NCBI GenBank assembly: GCA_017436845.1
Contig: JAFSCJ010000017.1
Location: 1-42,166, forward strand
From: Muribaculaceae bacterium
Lineage (GTDB): Bacteria > Bacteroidota > Bacteroidia > Bacteroidales > Muribaculaceae
Direction: 5' to 3'
DNA length: 42,166 nucleotides
The notes beneath the pieces are model-generated. The model was given only the letters and a program-made list of their open reading frames with translations. It had not been told where the DNA came from and searched no databases. Position 1 is the stretch's first letter. The number at the start of each line of letters is the position of its first letter. Shown piece after piece: positions 14,348-22,426 of the stretch. Made by a program: the position numbers and the translations under genes.

Positions 14348-15762
14348 TTCAACTATTAAGTGATACATTGCAATATCAGGGGATAAAATTGCAAAATCCT
14401 CACCATGTAGTTATCCCCGAGGGGGTAACTGTGATTATTGGTCCAAATGGCTCTGGAAAGACAACGCTTGGTCGCATTATAGAGAAAGGTTGGAACATTT
14501 GTACCAATCGCATAAAGAGTGATAGAGAGCGATTAAAGATACGTAGTATTGAGTTTTATGATATTCACTCTCTTGCAGGTTTTTCGGTTGCTTATTATCA
14601 GCAACGCTTTGAGTCAATGATGAATGATGAGGTTCCTACCGTAGCCGAGCTAATGGGAGAGCGCATTGAATCTCCTCGATGGAAACAATTGTGTAAACGA
14701 TTGAGATTGATAGATATTGAAGATAAGTGTATCAATTTCTTGTCAAGTGGTGAATTGCGCAAATTGTTGATTATTAATCTGCTGTTTGACCTTCCTGATG
14801 TTCTGATACTTGATAATCCATATATAGGACTTGATAGTGCTTCTCGAAAGTTGCTTGATGATACAATAGAAGAATTATCAGGACAAGGTGTAAATGTAGT
14901 GATGTTGTTGTGCAATCCTGTCGATATTCCACAGAATACGGCGACAGTAATACCAATTGACAATTTAACGATAGGAGAGCCCATTTCTCGACGAGGAGAG
15001 ATTGAGAAACTGCGTCAAGCAATGAATTATTTGTTTGACTATGCAGTAGACCTTGATAGTATTCCAGCGCGTCGAACCCCTGTAGATAAGAGTGTTGATG
15101 TGGTGCTTAATATGAATAAATGTAAGGTCTGTTATGGGAAACGTACAATCCTCAGTGAAGTTTCGTGGACGGTTAAAACGGGTGAACGTTGGGCTCTTGC
15201 CGGACCAAATGGGTCGGGCAAATCAACATTGTTGAGCCTTGTTTATGCCGATAATCCTCAAGGATATACCAATGATATTACGCTTTTTGACCGCCGTCGA
15301 GGTACTGGTGAGACAATATGGGATATAAAAAGTCGCATAGGCTATATTTCCCCAGAAATGCATTTGTATTTCAATACAATGAGTGATGTGGCTTCAATGG
15401 TGGCGCAAGGGTTGAATAATACGATTGGCGACTTTAGGGTGGTTACTCCTGCACAGAAACAAGAAGCGATGAGATGGCTGAAAATTTTGCACATTGAACA
15501 TCTTGCAGAACATAGGTTTAATACACTATCAACAGGGGAGCAAAGGCTTGCATTACTAGCTCGCACTTTTATAAAACAGCCACAGTTGTTGATCTTGGAC
15601 GAGCCTTTGCATGGTCTTGATATGGCACGCAAACGTAGTGTGAGAGCAATAATAAACCGCCTCGTGGCACGAGACGGTCTAACTCTTATTTATGTTACTC
15701 ATTATCTATCGGAAGTACCTGATTGTGTAACTCACACAAAGACTTTAGAAAAGAAAGCTTAG
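14344..15762 (+). CDS. Double ABC-type ATP-binding protein (ModF-like), no membrane domain
   Basis: 472 residues with two ABC cassettes and no transmembrane segments. Cassette 1: Walker A GPNGSGKT at 33-40, signature LSSGELRK near 133, Walker B VLILDNPYIGLD near 152. Cassette 2: GPNGSGKS near 288, LSTGEQRLALLA near 395, LLILDEPLHGLD near 415, H-loop YVTHYLSEVP near 442. The first Walker B has Asn in place of the catalytic Glu, so the two sites are asymmetric. The layout resembles ModF/PhrA-type proteins more than ABC-F ribosome factors, because no long linker is seen. Molybdate handling is not supported by the neighbours. It overlaps menA by four bases and converges on mgtE with only four bases between stops. 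Confidence 0.8.
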   Translation: MIQLLSDTLQYQGIKLQNPHHVVIPEGVTVIIGPNGSGKTTLGRIIEKGWNICTNRIKSDRERLKIRSIEFYDIHSLAGFSVAYYQQRFESMMNDEVPTVAELMGERIESPRWKQLCKRLRLIDIEDKCINFLSSGELRKLLIINLLFDLPDVLILDNPYIGLDSASRKLLDDTIEELSGQGVNVVMLLCNPVDIPQNTATVIPIDNLTIGEPISRRGEIEKLRQAMNYLFDYAVDLDSIPARRTPVDKSVDVVLNMNKCKVCYGKRTILSEVSWTVKTGERWALAGPNGSGKSTLLSLVYADNPQGYTNDITLFDRRRGTGETIWDIKSRIGYISPEMHLYFNTMSDVASMVAQGLNNTIGDFRVVTPAQKQEAMRWLKILHIEHLAEHRFNTLSTGEQRLALLARTFIKQPQLLILDEPLHGLDMARKRSVRAIINRLVARDGLTLIYVTHYLSEVPDCVTHTKTLEKKA

Positions 15763-15766
15763 ATGG

Positions 15767-17134
15767 TTAAGCGACGGCACAGAATGTAGACATGAGCATT
15801 GTGCTTATCCAAATGTAGATGATAACGCCTATAACATCGTTGGTAATCGTGACGAATGGTCCGGTGGCAATCGCTGGGTCTATTTTAAATCGCTCAAGAG
15901 TCAATGGTACTAATGTGCCAAATACAGAAGCAAATAACACTACTGCAAATAGCGAAAGTGATACAGCAATGGTTGTTACGTCAGTAGGACCATAAGAGAA
16001 TAGGTTGTATATAAATACCAATAATGATATTATTGTGGCATTGATAATACCCACGCCAAACTCTTTGAATAGTTGTCCTGCCGAACTTTTAACGTCAAGA
16101 GAGCCATTTGCAAGACCTTGTACGACAATCGCCGATGATTGAACACCTACATTTCCCCCTGTTCCCGCAATCAATGGTATAAATAGGGCTAATGCAGGAT
16201 TAATGGCAAATCCATCTTCAAAATTTCCAAGTATCCATGCGTTACCGATACCACCAAGAATCCCTATTAACAACCATGGGAGACGAGCTTTTGTCTGTTT
16301 AAATACGGTATCATCAGTTTCAACGTCAGAAGAAAGACCTGATGCCAATTGGTAGTCTCTTTCTTGAGCTTCACGCACTTGGTCCATCACGTCGTCAACT
16401 GTGATGCGTCCTACGAGTCGTCCTATCGAGTCAACAACCGGCATTGCAACAAGGTTGTATTTCTCGAAATCAAGAGCTACTTCATCAATGGGTGTATCAG
16501 TTTTTACTGATACGGGCTCACTCTGCATCACATGCTTGATTTTTGAAACAGATGGGTGTGTTATCATCTTTTTTAGAGGGAACACACCTCTCAATTTATA
16601 ATCGTTGTCGACAACATAGACGTTGTAGATTTCGTCCATGTCTTCAGCTTGAACACGCATCTGTTTGACACATTCGGGCATACTCCAATTCTCGTTTACA
16701 ACGATCATTTCTGTACCCATAAGACCACCGGCAGTGTCTTCGTCGTATTTCAAAAGGTCGATGATGTCACCGGCCTGCTCAACGTCATCGATGTGGGAAA
16801 GGATCTCATCGCGATCCTCTTCATCGAGTTCTTTGATGAGGTCAACGGCGTCATCGGTGTCGAGGTGATCGATTTGCTTGGCGATATCTTCGACCGGCAT
16901 GTCGCTCAATAGTTCTTTACGATCATCTTCGTCAAGCTCAATCAATACGTCGGCTGCTTGTTCATCGTCAAGCAATTTGTAAAGGTATTCCGCCTCATCT
17001 TCATGCAGATTTTCATATAGCTCTGCAATATCGGCGGGGTGTAATCCGGCTAACTCACGGCGAGCCGCTTCATCATCACGACGCTCAATTATGTCGCGAA
17101 TGAGTTCTAAATATTCTGGAGTATATTCTTTCAT
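15767..17134 (-). CDS. mgtE: Magnesium transporter MgtE
   Basis: 455 residues. The N-terminal MgtE_N superhelical domain (about 1-130) has repeating acidic LxxLDxxxA units. A CBS pair follows (about 135-255, e.g. LRGVFPLKKMI and VGRITVDDVMDQV). The C-terminal membrane domain spans about 285-455 with the conserved PLIAGTGGNVGVQSSA and the DPAIATGPFVTITNDVIG pore segment. MgtE is a Mg2+-gated channel of the inner membrane; the acidic N-domain and CBS pair sense cytoplasmic Mg2+. It starts eight bases after the rsmA stop, so the two are one transcript. No Mg-type riboswitch is visible between them. No clear terminator lies in the four-base gap to the converging ABC gene. Confidence 0.95.
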   Translation of the reverse strand: MKEYTPEYLELIRDIIERRDDEAARRELAGLHPADIAELYENLHEDEAEYLYKLLDDEQAADVLIELDEDDRKELLSDMPVEDIAKQIDHLDTDDAVDLIKELDEEDRDEILSHIDDVEQAGDIIDLLKYDEDTAGGLMGTEMIVVNENWSMPECVKQMRVQAEDMDEIYNVYVVDNDYKLRGVFPLKKMITHPSVSKIKHVMQSEPVSVKTDTPIDEVALDFEKYNLVAMPVVDSIGRLVGRITVDDVMDQVREAQERDYQLASGLSSDVETDDTVFKQTKARLPWLLIGILGGIGNAWILGNFEDGFAINPALALFIPLIAGTGGNVGVQSSAIVVQGLANGSLDVKSSAGQLFKEFGVGIINATIISLLVFIYNLFSYGPTDVTTIAVSLSLFAVVLFASVFGTLVPLTLERFKIDPAIATGPFVTITNDVIGVIIYIWISTMLMSTFCAVA

Positions 17135-17142
17135 TATGTGAG

Positions 17143-17925
17143 TTAGTTACGCAGATTTGATATAATGTTTGTTAGCTCAATGAATTGCTCGACGCTTAAT
17201 TGCTCAGGCCGTAAAGCAAACATGGAGTTGTCAGGGATTGTCATTCCGGCAGGGAGTAGCGATTTTAAAGAGTTTCGCAATGTTTTACGTCGTTGCCCAA
17301 ATGATGTTTTGACCACCGTTTTGAAAAGTCGTTCATCACATCCAAGGTCTGTTGTGCTATTGCGCGTGAGTTTTACAACCCCCGATTTTACTTTAGGAGG
17401 TGGGTTAAAAACATGTTCGCTCACCGTAAACAGGTATTCGACATCATACCATGCCTGTAATAGCACGCTCAATATCCCTCGTGTTTTATTTCCCGGAGGG
17501 GCCGCAAGACGTTCAGCAACTTCTTTTTGCAACATTCCGGAACAGCATGTAACGGAGTCTTTAAAGTCTAAGACTTTGAAGAATATTTGTGATGATATAT
17601 TGTAAGGATAGTTGCCAATTACGCAAAATGGCTTATTGCCCACTTTTGAGGCAAGCTCCATTTTAAGAAAATCTTCTTCAAGAACACGTTCTGATAGTTC
17701 AGGAAAATAGCGATTGAGGTAATCAACGCTTTCAGTATCAATTTCAACAACTGTCAAGTCATGTCCTCTATCCAATAAAAAACGAGTAAGCACGCCCATC
17801 CCCGGTCCCACCTCAATAATGGGAATACCTTTATATTCGTCAAGAGTAGCGGCAATGCGGTCGGCAATGCTTAGGTCGGTTAGAAAATGTTGGCCGAGAG
17901 CTTTTTTGGGTTTTACTTGCTGCAT
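17143..17925 (-). CDS. rsmA: 16S rRNA (adenine-1518/1519 N6) dimethyltransferase
   Basis: 260 residues, the full family length. It dimethylates two adenines in the 3'-terminal hairpin of 16S rRNA late in 30S assembly, using S-adenosylmethionine. Visible motifs are the KKALGQHFL start, motif I EVGPGMG at residues 38-44, the acidic VVEID strand end (59-63), and motif IV NYPYNIS at 105-111. The FGQRRKTLRNSL segment is in the C-terminal domain. It is the first gene of an rsmA-mgtE operon, with its -7 box overlapping the upstream terminator. The neighbour mgtE supplies Mg2+, needed for ribosome stability, but whether the pairing matters is inference. Confidence 0.95.
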   Translation of the reverse strand: MQQVKPKKALGQHFLTDLSIADRIAATLDEYKGIPIIEVGPGMGVLTRFLLDRGHDLTVVEIDTESVDYLNRYFPELSERVLEEDFLKMELASKVGNKPFCVIGNYPYNISSQIFFKVLDFKDSVTCCSGMLQKEVAERLAAPPGNKTRGILSVLLQAWYDVEYLFTVSEHVFNPPPKVKSGVVKLTRNSTTDLGCDERLFKTVVKTSFGQRRKTLRNSLKSLLPAGMTIPDNSMFALRPEQLSVEQFIELTNIISNLRN

Positions 17926-17988
17926 GGTACATTTCTTTTAAGTTGGAATATCAAGACGCTTTATCGCAGTAAAACGATTTTGAGCATA

Positions 17989-17996
17989 CAAAGATA
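17989..17996 (-). promoter_or_regulatory. Promoter -7 box of rsmA-mgtE
   Basis: Minus strand TATCTTTG. No TTG lies at the expected distance upstream because that region is the stem-loop at 17993-18030. Transcription would begin near 17983, leaving a leader of about 58 bases. Confidence 0.55.
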
Positions 17997-18030
17997 ACGT
18001 TTTTCTCCTTTTTGAGGGAAAAACGTTATC
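17993..18030 (-). terminator. Long stem-loop ending the lpxB operon and overlapping the rsmA -7 box
   Basis: GATAACGTTTTTCTC (17993-18007) pairs over 15 bases with GGGAAAAACGTTATC (18016-18030), one wobble, loop of eight bases. It starts 27 bases beyond the hexosaminidase stop in the direction of transcription. Only TTTG follows as a U-rich end. Four stem bases are also part of the rsmA -7 box. Confidence 0.7.
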
Positions 18031-18056
18031 AAAAAAGATTGTTTTATGCAATAATG

Positions 18057-20264
18057 TTATAGATATAGTATTGTTGTAACACTTTCTTTGCCGAGATAAT
18101 ACAATCGAGCACGTATTTCGGAGGCATCAGTCTTTATTGGCTTAGTGTATATTGGAGAATTGGTAGTTGGCTCGCTTCCGTCAAGGGTGTACCGAATAAC
18201 GGCTTTTTCATAGGGGCTATTCATCTTGATAGTGCTTTTATTGCTCATAATACCCGGTTGACGCAAGTGAAAATTGCAATCGTTGCCAAATGCAGGTAAT
18301 TCTTTTTCGGCGATGAGTTTATTGAATTGTGCGCTTGTGTATGTCTCATCGGCATTCCAAGCACGTTCTGCCAATCCAAACATTTTTGGGAACAAATAGC
18401 TTTCAAGTTGTTCAGAAGAACGTAGTGTTTCAGCAAACACTTGTCCTGATAACCCTATGATATTTCCCTTTAGATCCTCTGGTACAGGACACATCTTTGC
18501 CGGATAACCGTTTAATGAAGCAAATTCATCAACAACACCTCCCCAAGTCAAACCAGGTTCGTCAGGGTGATAGTTATATGATTGATCAAGGTAGAAGTGG
18601 TTTACGTTGCTGAGGATTACGGGGTATCCTGCTTTGAGAGCTTGAACCGATACATGTTTGTCAATAGGGTCTTTGGGGTTGAACACGGTCCAGCTGTTTA
18701 CTCCTCCTGTGAGTGGTGCTACTTCAGCATTATATTCATTGCTGTGTCCTATGGCGATTTCTTGCCACCCATTCATAGGAATTCCACGTTCAGCGAGTAT
18801 ATTCGCTATTTGCTTGACAAAATAGGCATGCAGACCTTTTTCCCCATTAAGATTTTTTTCTTTAATGAGAGCTTGTGTCGATGGAGAGCCATTCCATGCT
18901 CCGTCGGGAACCTCATCTCCGCCAATGTGGATAGCTGTCAGCTCAACTCCAGCGTCATTATACATAGAGATGATTTCACCAATTACTGTGCGCATGAAAT
19001 TAACCGTACCGGATACTGCCGGATTCATAACATTGTCATGAAATGCTTGTGCTGAAGTGTATTTTGAAGAATCTTCGTCTTCGATTAATCGATATATTGG
19101 ATCTCCTGTGCGTCGATATCGTGCTTCCATTGCTTTTATTGCGGCACGAGCGTGTCCGGGAGATTCAATTTCCGGAATAACATCGATGCCAAGTGCTTTG
19201 CACTTTTTGAGAAAATCAATGAACTGTTGACGAGTGATATATCCATTGGATGTTCCTTTTGTTTCATCGGGATTGCCGTTTCCGGCAAAAATTTGCACAA
19301 GATGTTCTTTCTCGTCAAGGGTATATCCACGTCGAGCGCCTAATTGGGTTAATTCGGGGAATGAGGGGATTTCAAGACGCCATGCTTCATCATCGCAGAA
19401 GTGAAAATGAAGTTTGTTCATGCGATATTGAGCAAGTTTGAAGGCAATGTTTTCAAGCGTTTCAAGAGGCTGATTGTTACGAGAAATGTCAATCAAGACT
19501 CCACGATAATGGAAGTCGGGGTAATCCTCTATTATGGCAGTTGGGATTTTTCCATTGTTGCGATGCCAAAGTTTCATCAATGCCATGCGAGCCATCTTTT
19601 CGGCTTGTTCTGAAGCAGCTTCGATAATAACATTCTCTGTGTTGATTGTTATGCGATAGAATTCATAGTTATTGTGGCTTATGCGCTTTGCAATGGGGTT
19701 GATTGCTTGTTGGCAATACCCTTTTTTAGTGGGCTTTACACTTTTGAAAGATGGTATAATGTCAAAAGCCCCAAGTTTTTCATTTGTTCTCAATGACTCG
19801 TTGAATTTATATATTTCATTGCCATAGGGCATGCGGTCTTTATTTGGTAGTTTCCACATTTCGGGTGATGAAGATATTGATGAGTAGGTAAATTCCACCG
19901 GAACAATTTTCCCATCTTTCATTACAGCATGAAAACCATCAGGACGATAACTCACATTGATAAGTGAGCCTCGAGTGCGAATATCAATTACAACACTGTC
20001 TTCTCCAAAACGTGGACTTGTCAGATAGTAATAGCCCGGGATGATTTCATTAATTGCATCGCCATCGGTCAATGTGTGCATTTTGCGGGCAAATTGGTTG
20101 AAACATAGTCGGTCAACGTCTGTTGAACCTTTGATTGTGAGGCGTTGGATATAGTACGCTCCGTTTTCATCGGAACAGTTGCCGAGTGATTGCCAGTTTA
20201 ATGTAGGCATGGCATTAGATATAAGTGAAGCAAGAATAGTTGATATGATGAAAAAGATACGCAT
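18057..20264 (-). CDS. Secreted beta-N-acetylhexosaminidase, GH20
   Basis: 735 residues with a signal peptide ending near LISNA (residue ~18). It hydrolyses terminal N-acetylglucosamine or N-acetylgalactosamine by substrate-assisted catalysis. An N-terminal GH20b-like domain (about 20-240) precedes the TIM barrel (about 245-620). Within the barrel are FHYRGVLIDISR, HFHFCDDEAWRLE and the catalytic Asp-Glu pair in HIGGDEVP (D450, E451). GVNSWTVF and LTWGGVVDEF follow. The last ~70 residues (RYTLDGSEPTTNSPIYT) form a chitobiase C-terminal-like beta domain. It is the last gene of the lpxB operon, five bases after the phosphatase. Likely periplasmic or surface use on host mucin or glycans is inference. 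Confidence 0.93.
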   Translation of the reverse strand: MRIFFIISTILASLISNAMPTLNWQSLGNCSDENGAYYIQRLTIKGSTDVDRLCFNQFARKMHTLTDGDAINEIIPGYYYLTSPRFGEDSVVIDIRTRGSLINVSYRPDGFHAVMKDGKIVPVEFTYSSISSSPEMWKLPNKDRMPYGNEIYKFNESLRTNEKLGAFDIIPSFKSVKPTKKGYCQQAINPIAKRISHNNYEFYRITINTENVIIEAASEQAEKMARMALMKLWHRNNGKIPTAIIEDYPDFHYRGVLIDISRNNQPLETLENIAFKLAQYRMNKLHFHFCDDEAWRLEIPSFPELTQLGARRGYTLDEKEHLVQIFAGNGNPDETKGTSNGYITRQQFIDFLKKCKALGIDVIPEIESPGHARAAIKAMEARYRRTGDPIYRLIEDEDSSKYTSAQAFHDNVMNPAVSGTVNFMRTVIGEIISMYNDAGVELTAIHIGGDEVPDGAWNGSPSTQALIKEKNLNGEKGLHAYFVKQIANILAERGIPMNGWQEIAIGHSNEYNAEVAPLTGGVNSWTVFNPKDPIDKHVSVQALKAGYPVILSNVNHFYLDQSYNYHPDEPGLTWGGVVDEFASLNGYPAKMCPVPEDLKGNIIGLSGQVFAETLRSSEQLESYLFPKMFGLAERAWNADETYTSAQFNKLIAEKELPAFGNDCNFHLRQPGIMSNKSTIKMNSPYEKAVIRYTLDGSEPTTNSPIYTKPIKTDASEIRARLYYLGKESVTTILYL

Positions 20265-20269
20265 TATGA

Positions 20270-20785
20270 CTATTTATTAGTGATTTGGTTATATAAATTG
20301 GCACATCCATTTTGAAGAAGGTCAAGAACGAGTTCAAACCCTTCGGCTCCTTCATAGTAAGGGTCAGGAATGTGGTCATATCGGAATGTCATATCGACAA
20401 ATCGGGCCATTGGGATAATTTTGGCTTCATCTTCATCAGTTAGAGCTAAACGACGCAGATTAGCTTCGTTTGAGGCGTCCATGGGAATGATGATATCAAA
20501 TGTTTTAAAATCATCGTAGCACACCTGTCGGCAACGATGAGTTAGCTCCAATCCACGACGGCGAGCATGAATGCGCATGCGGTTATCGGGCAAATCGCCT
20601 ATGTGGTAACGACCAGTCCCGGCAGAATCTATTTCCCAATTATCAGCATCGTTATTCTCCTCAACGATGCTCCGAAATACACCCTCTGCCGCCGGCGACC
20701 TACATATATTTCCAAGACACACAAATAATACCTTCACTTTCTCCTTGCCATGGAGCATGCGTAGTGTTTCGATGATTTCTTTCAT
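20270..20785 (-). CDS. Low-molecular-weight protein-tyrosine phosphatase
   Basis: 171 residues. The P-loop is CLGNICRS with nucleophile Cys23 and Arg29 (C-x5-R), and the general-acid loop is DPYYEG near residue 135. In bacteria such enzymes (Wzb/Etp type) often dephosphorylate tyrosine kinases controlling capsule or exopolysaccharide export; no kinase is in this window. The family normally begins about eight residues before the cysteine, so the first ~15 residues are an extension, or the real start is Met10 (20758) or the Val at 17 (GTG). The annotated ATG begins three bases after the TM2 stop, which favours it in a packed operon. Confidence 0.9.
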   Translation of the reverse strand: MKEIIETLRMLHGKEKVKVLFVCLGNICRSPAAEGVFRSIVEENNDADNWEIDSAGTGRYHIGDLPDNRMRIHARRRGLELTHRCRQVCYDDFKTFDIIIPMDASNEANLRRLALTDEDEAKIIPMARFVDMTFRYDHIPDPYYEGAEGFELVLDLLQNGCANLYNQITNK

Positions 20786-20788
20786 TGA

Positions 20789-21226
20789 TTAGATGGGCAT
20801 GAAGGTGGTGCTGTTGACGTATGTTTGTTCAAATTCTTCATGTGTCATTATGAACAAGCGGATTGTTTGAACGAGGCATAATATGCTCACTATAGGCGCT
20901 AAAATTCCACATGAGACTAATGAGCAAACGAGGAATAGAACTCCTGCTCCGATTTTGCCCACATAGAAATAATGTACTCCCAAACAGCCGAGAAATAGTG
21001 CAAGTAGTGCTGCCACGCCACGACTTTTACCACTTGGTCCGTTGTCGAATACACCAATTTGGGTTGATGGCTGTTGAGGTTGAGCTGTTTGTTGTGCTTG
21101 TTGAGGTTCTTCCTGTTCGGGTATTGGAGGGGGGAGTTGAGTTTCTATAGGGCAACCACAATTTGGGCAAGTAGTTGCTTTGTCTGATACCTGATGTCCA
21201 CATTCTGAACAATTAATGAGTGCCAT
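20789..21226 (-). CDS. TM2-domain membrane protein with N-terminal zinc ribbon
   Basis: 145 residues. A zinc-ribbon-like start has CSEC (Cys6, Cys9) and CPNC (Cys20, Cys23). A Gln/Pro-rich linker follows (about 30-60). Then comes a TM2 domain (about 65-130) with two hydrophobic helices separated by GCLGVHYFYVGKIGAG, the typical FLGxxGxHxFYxG-type hairpin. The C-terminal tail is short. TM2 proteins are inner-membrane proteins of unknown biochemical role. Here it lies two bases after lpxB and three before the phosphatase, inside an envelope operon. No catalytic residues are evident. Confidence 0.88.
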   Translation of the reverse strand: MALINCSECGHQVSDKATTCPNCGCPIETQLPPPIPEQEEPQQAQQTAQPQQPSTQIGVFDNGPSGKSRGVAALLALFLGCLGVHYFYVGKIGAGVLFLVCSLVSCGILAPIVSILCLVQTIRLFIMTHEEFEQTYVNSTTFMPI

Positions 21227-21228
21227 AA

Positions 21229-22362
21229 TTATTTTGATTTTAAGAGGTTAATGTCTTTGTATATTGCAGTCGCAGTCGCATGTGCGGCATTGCTTTCGCC
21301 GAGTATTTCACGCATGTGGTGATAGTCGGCAAGCATTTTATCTCGTCCGGGAGTGCCGGGTAATATTCGCTCTACTTCGGCAGAAACTTCATTGGCGTTG
21401 CAATGATGCAATAGCATTTCGGCGACGATGCCATCGTTGGCTATAAGGTTAGGCAACGAGACATAGTTTACTTTTAAAATATGTTTGAATAGGTTGTATG
21501 AAAATTTTGAGCCATTGGCACGATAGCACACCACCTGAGGCGTGCGTAACAATGCTGCTTCAAGTGTGGCTGTGCCCGATGTTACGAGTGCGATTTCGGC
21601 ATGTTTCATCAGATCAAATGTTGCTCCAGTGATAACTTGATAGCTTGTATATTTGCGATATGTGTTGTTTTCGATGCCAGGTGCACCTGCAACTACAGGA
21701 TTGAATTGAGGGAAGCGTTTTGCCACCTCAAGCATTATGGGCAGATTATTGCGTATTTCGCCTTGTCGGCTACCCGGAACAAGAGCAAGAATCGGTCTGT
21801 CGGGCAGATTGTGGGTAGAGAGAAATGTTTGTCGGTCAGGCGCTTTTTTTGCACGCAACTCTATCTCTTCGACCGAAGGATTGCCAACATAGGTGATTTC
21901 ATAATCATGCTTGCGATAAAACTCCACTTCAAAAGGGAGAATAGAGAATAATCGACGCACAAATCGTTTGATATCTTTCACGCGATATTCTTTCCATGCC
22001 CACACTTTTGGGGAGATGTAGTAGTACACAGGTATCCCTATGTTATGTGCATGTCGTGCAAGTTTGAGGTTAAAACTTGGATAGTCTACTAAAATGAGAG
22101 CATCGGGCATGAAGTCAGAAATAGCTTTTTTTGCACGCTTTAGATTGCCAAGAACTTGGGGCAAGTGTCGAATAACCTCGCTAAATCCCATGTATGCCAT
22201 TTCGCGATAGTGGATAACGGGAGTGGTATCTGATGCTTTGTGCATCAAATCGCCACCAAGATAGGCAAATGTTGCTTCTTTGTCAGTCTTGCGTATTGCT
22301 GAAATTAGCGCAGCTGCATGTATGTCTCCGGAGGCTTCGCCCACCGATAAGAAATATTTCAT
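21229..22362 (-). CDS. lpxB: Lipid-A-disaccharide synthase
   Basis: 377 residues, the normal length for this GT19 glycosyltransferase. It joins UDP-2,3-diacylglucosamine and lipid X to make the lipid A disaccharide at the inner face of the inner membrane. Visible family signatures are SVGEASGDIHAAAL near the N-terminus, the GGDLM strand, MGFSEVIRHLP, YYISPKVWAWKEYRVKDIK and LVPGSRQGEIRNNLP (UDP-binding C-terminal half). VTSGTATLEAALL and the PNLIAND segment follow. It is the first gene of a four-gene packed operon and has its own promoter in the 64-base divergent gap to the alcohol dehydrogenase gene. The gene shows that the organism makes lipid A. Confidence 0.95.
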   Translation of the reverse strand: MKYFLSVGEASGDIHAAALISAIRKTDKEATFAYLGGDLMHKASDTTPVIHYREMAYMGFSEVIRHLPQVLGNLKRAKKAISDFMPDALILVDYPSFNLKLARHAHNIGIPVYYYISPKVWAWKEYRVKDIKRFVRRLFSILPFEVEFYRKHDYEITYVGNPSVEEIELRAKKAPDRQTFLSTHNLPDRPILALVPGSRQGEIRNNLPIMLEVAKRFPQFNPVVAGAPGIENNTYRKYTSYQVITGATFDLMKHAEIALVTSGTATLEAALLRTPQVVCYRANGSKFSYNLFKHILKVNYVSLPNLIANDGIVAEMLLHHCNANEVSAEVERILPGTPGRDKMLADYHHMREILGESNAAHATATAIYKDINLLKSK

Positions 22363-22384
22363 CGACTCATAAACGTTTATTCTA

Positions 22385-22415
22385 CAAATTTACTATTTTT
22401 GCTGTTAGATACAAA
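22385..22415 (-). promoter_or_regulatory. Promoter of the lpxB operon
   Basis: Minus strand: TTTG (22415-22412), 19-base spacer, TAAATTTG (22392-22385). It overlaps a plus-strand -7 box at 22394-22401, so the two divergent units share promoter DNA. Confidence 0.75.
22394..22401 (+). promoter_or_regulatory. -7 box candidate for the alcohol dehydrogenase gene
   Basis: TATTTTTG, 26 bases before the ATG at 22427. No TTG is present at the expected -33 position, so this call is weaker than the divergent lpxB promoter. Confidence 0.5.
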
Positions 22416-22426
22416 AATATTGAGGT

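Noticed and set aside
15342..15632. Minus-strand frame inside the double-ABC gene
   Set aside because: Lies opposite the second ABC cassette, whose motifs are clear on the plus strand.
14344..15762. Assignment as an ABC-F translation factor
   Set aside because: Two cassettes are present but the long linker and typical ABC-F motifs between them are not seen; a ModF-like layout fits better.
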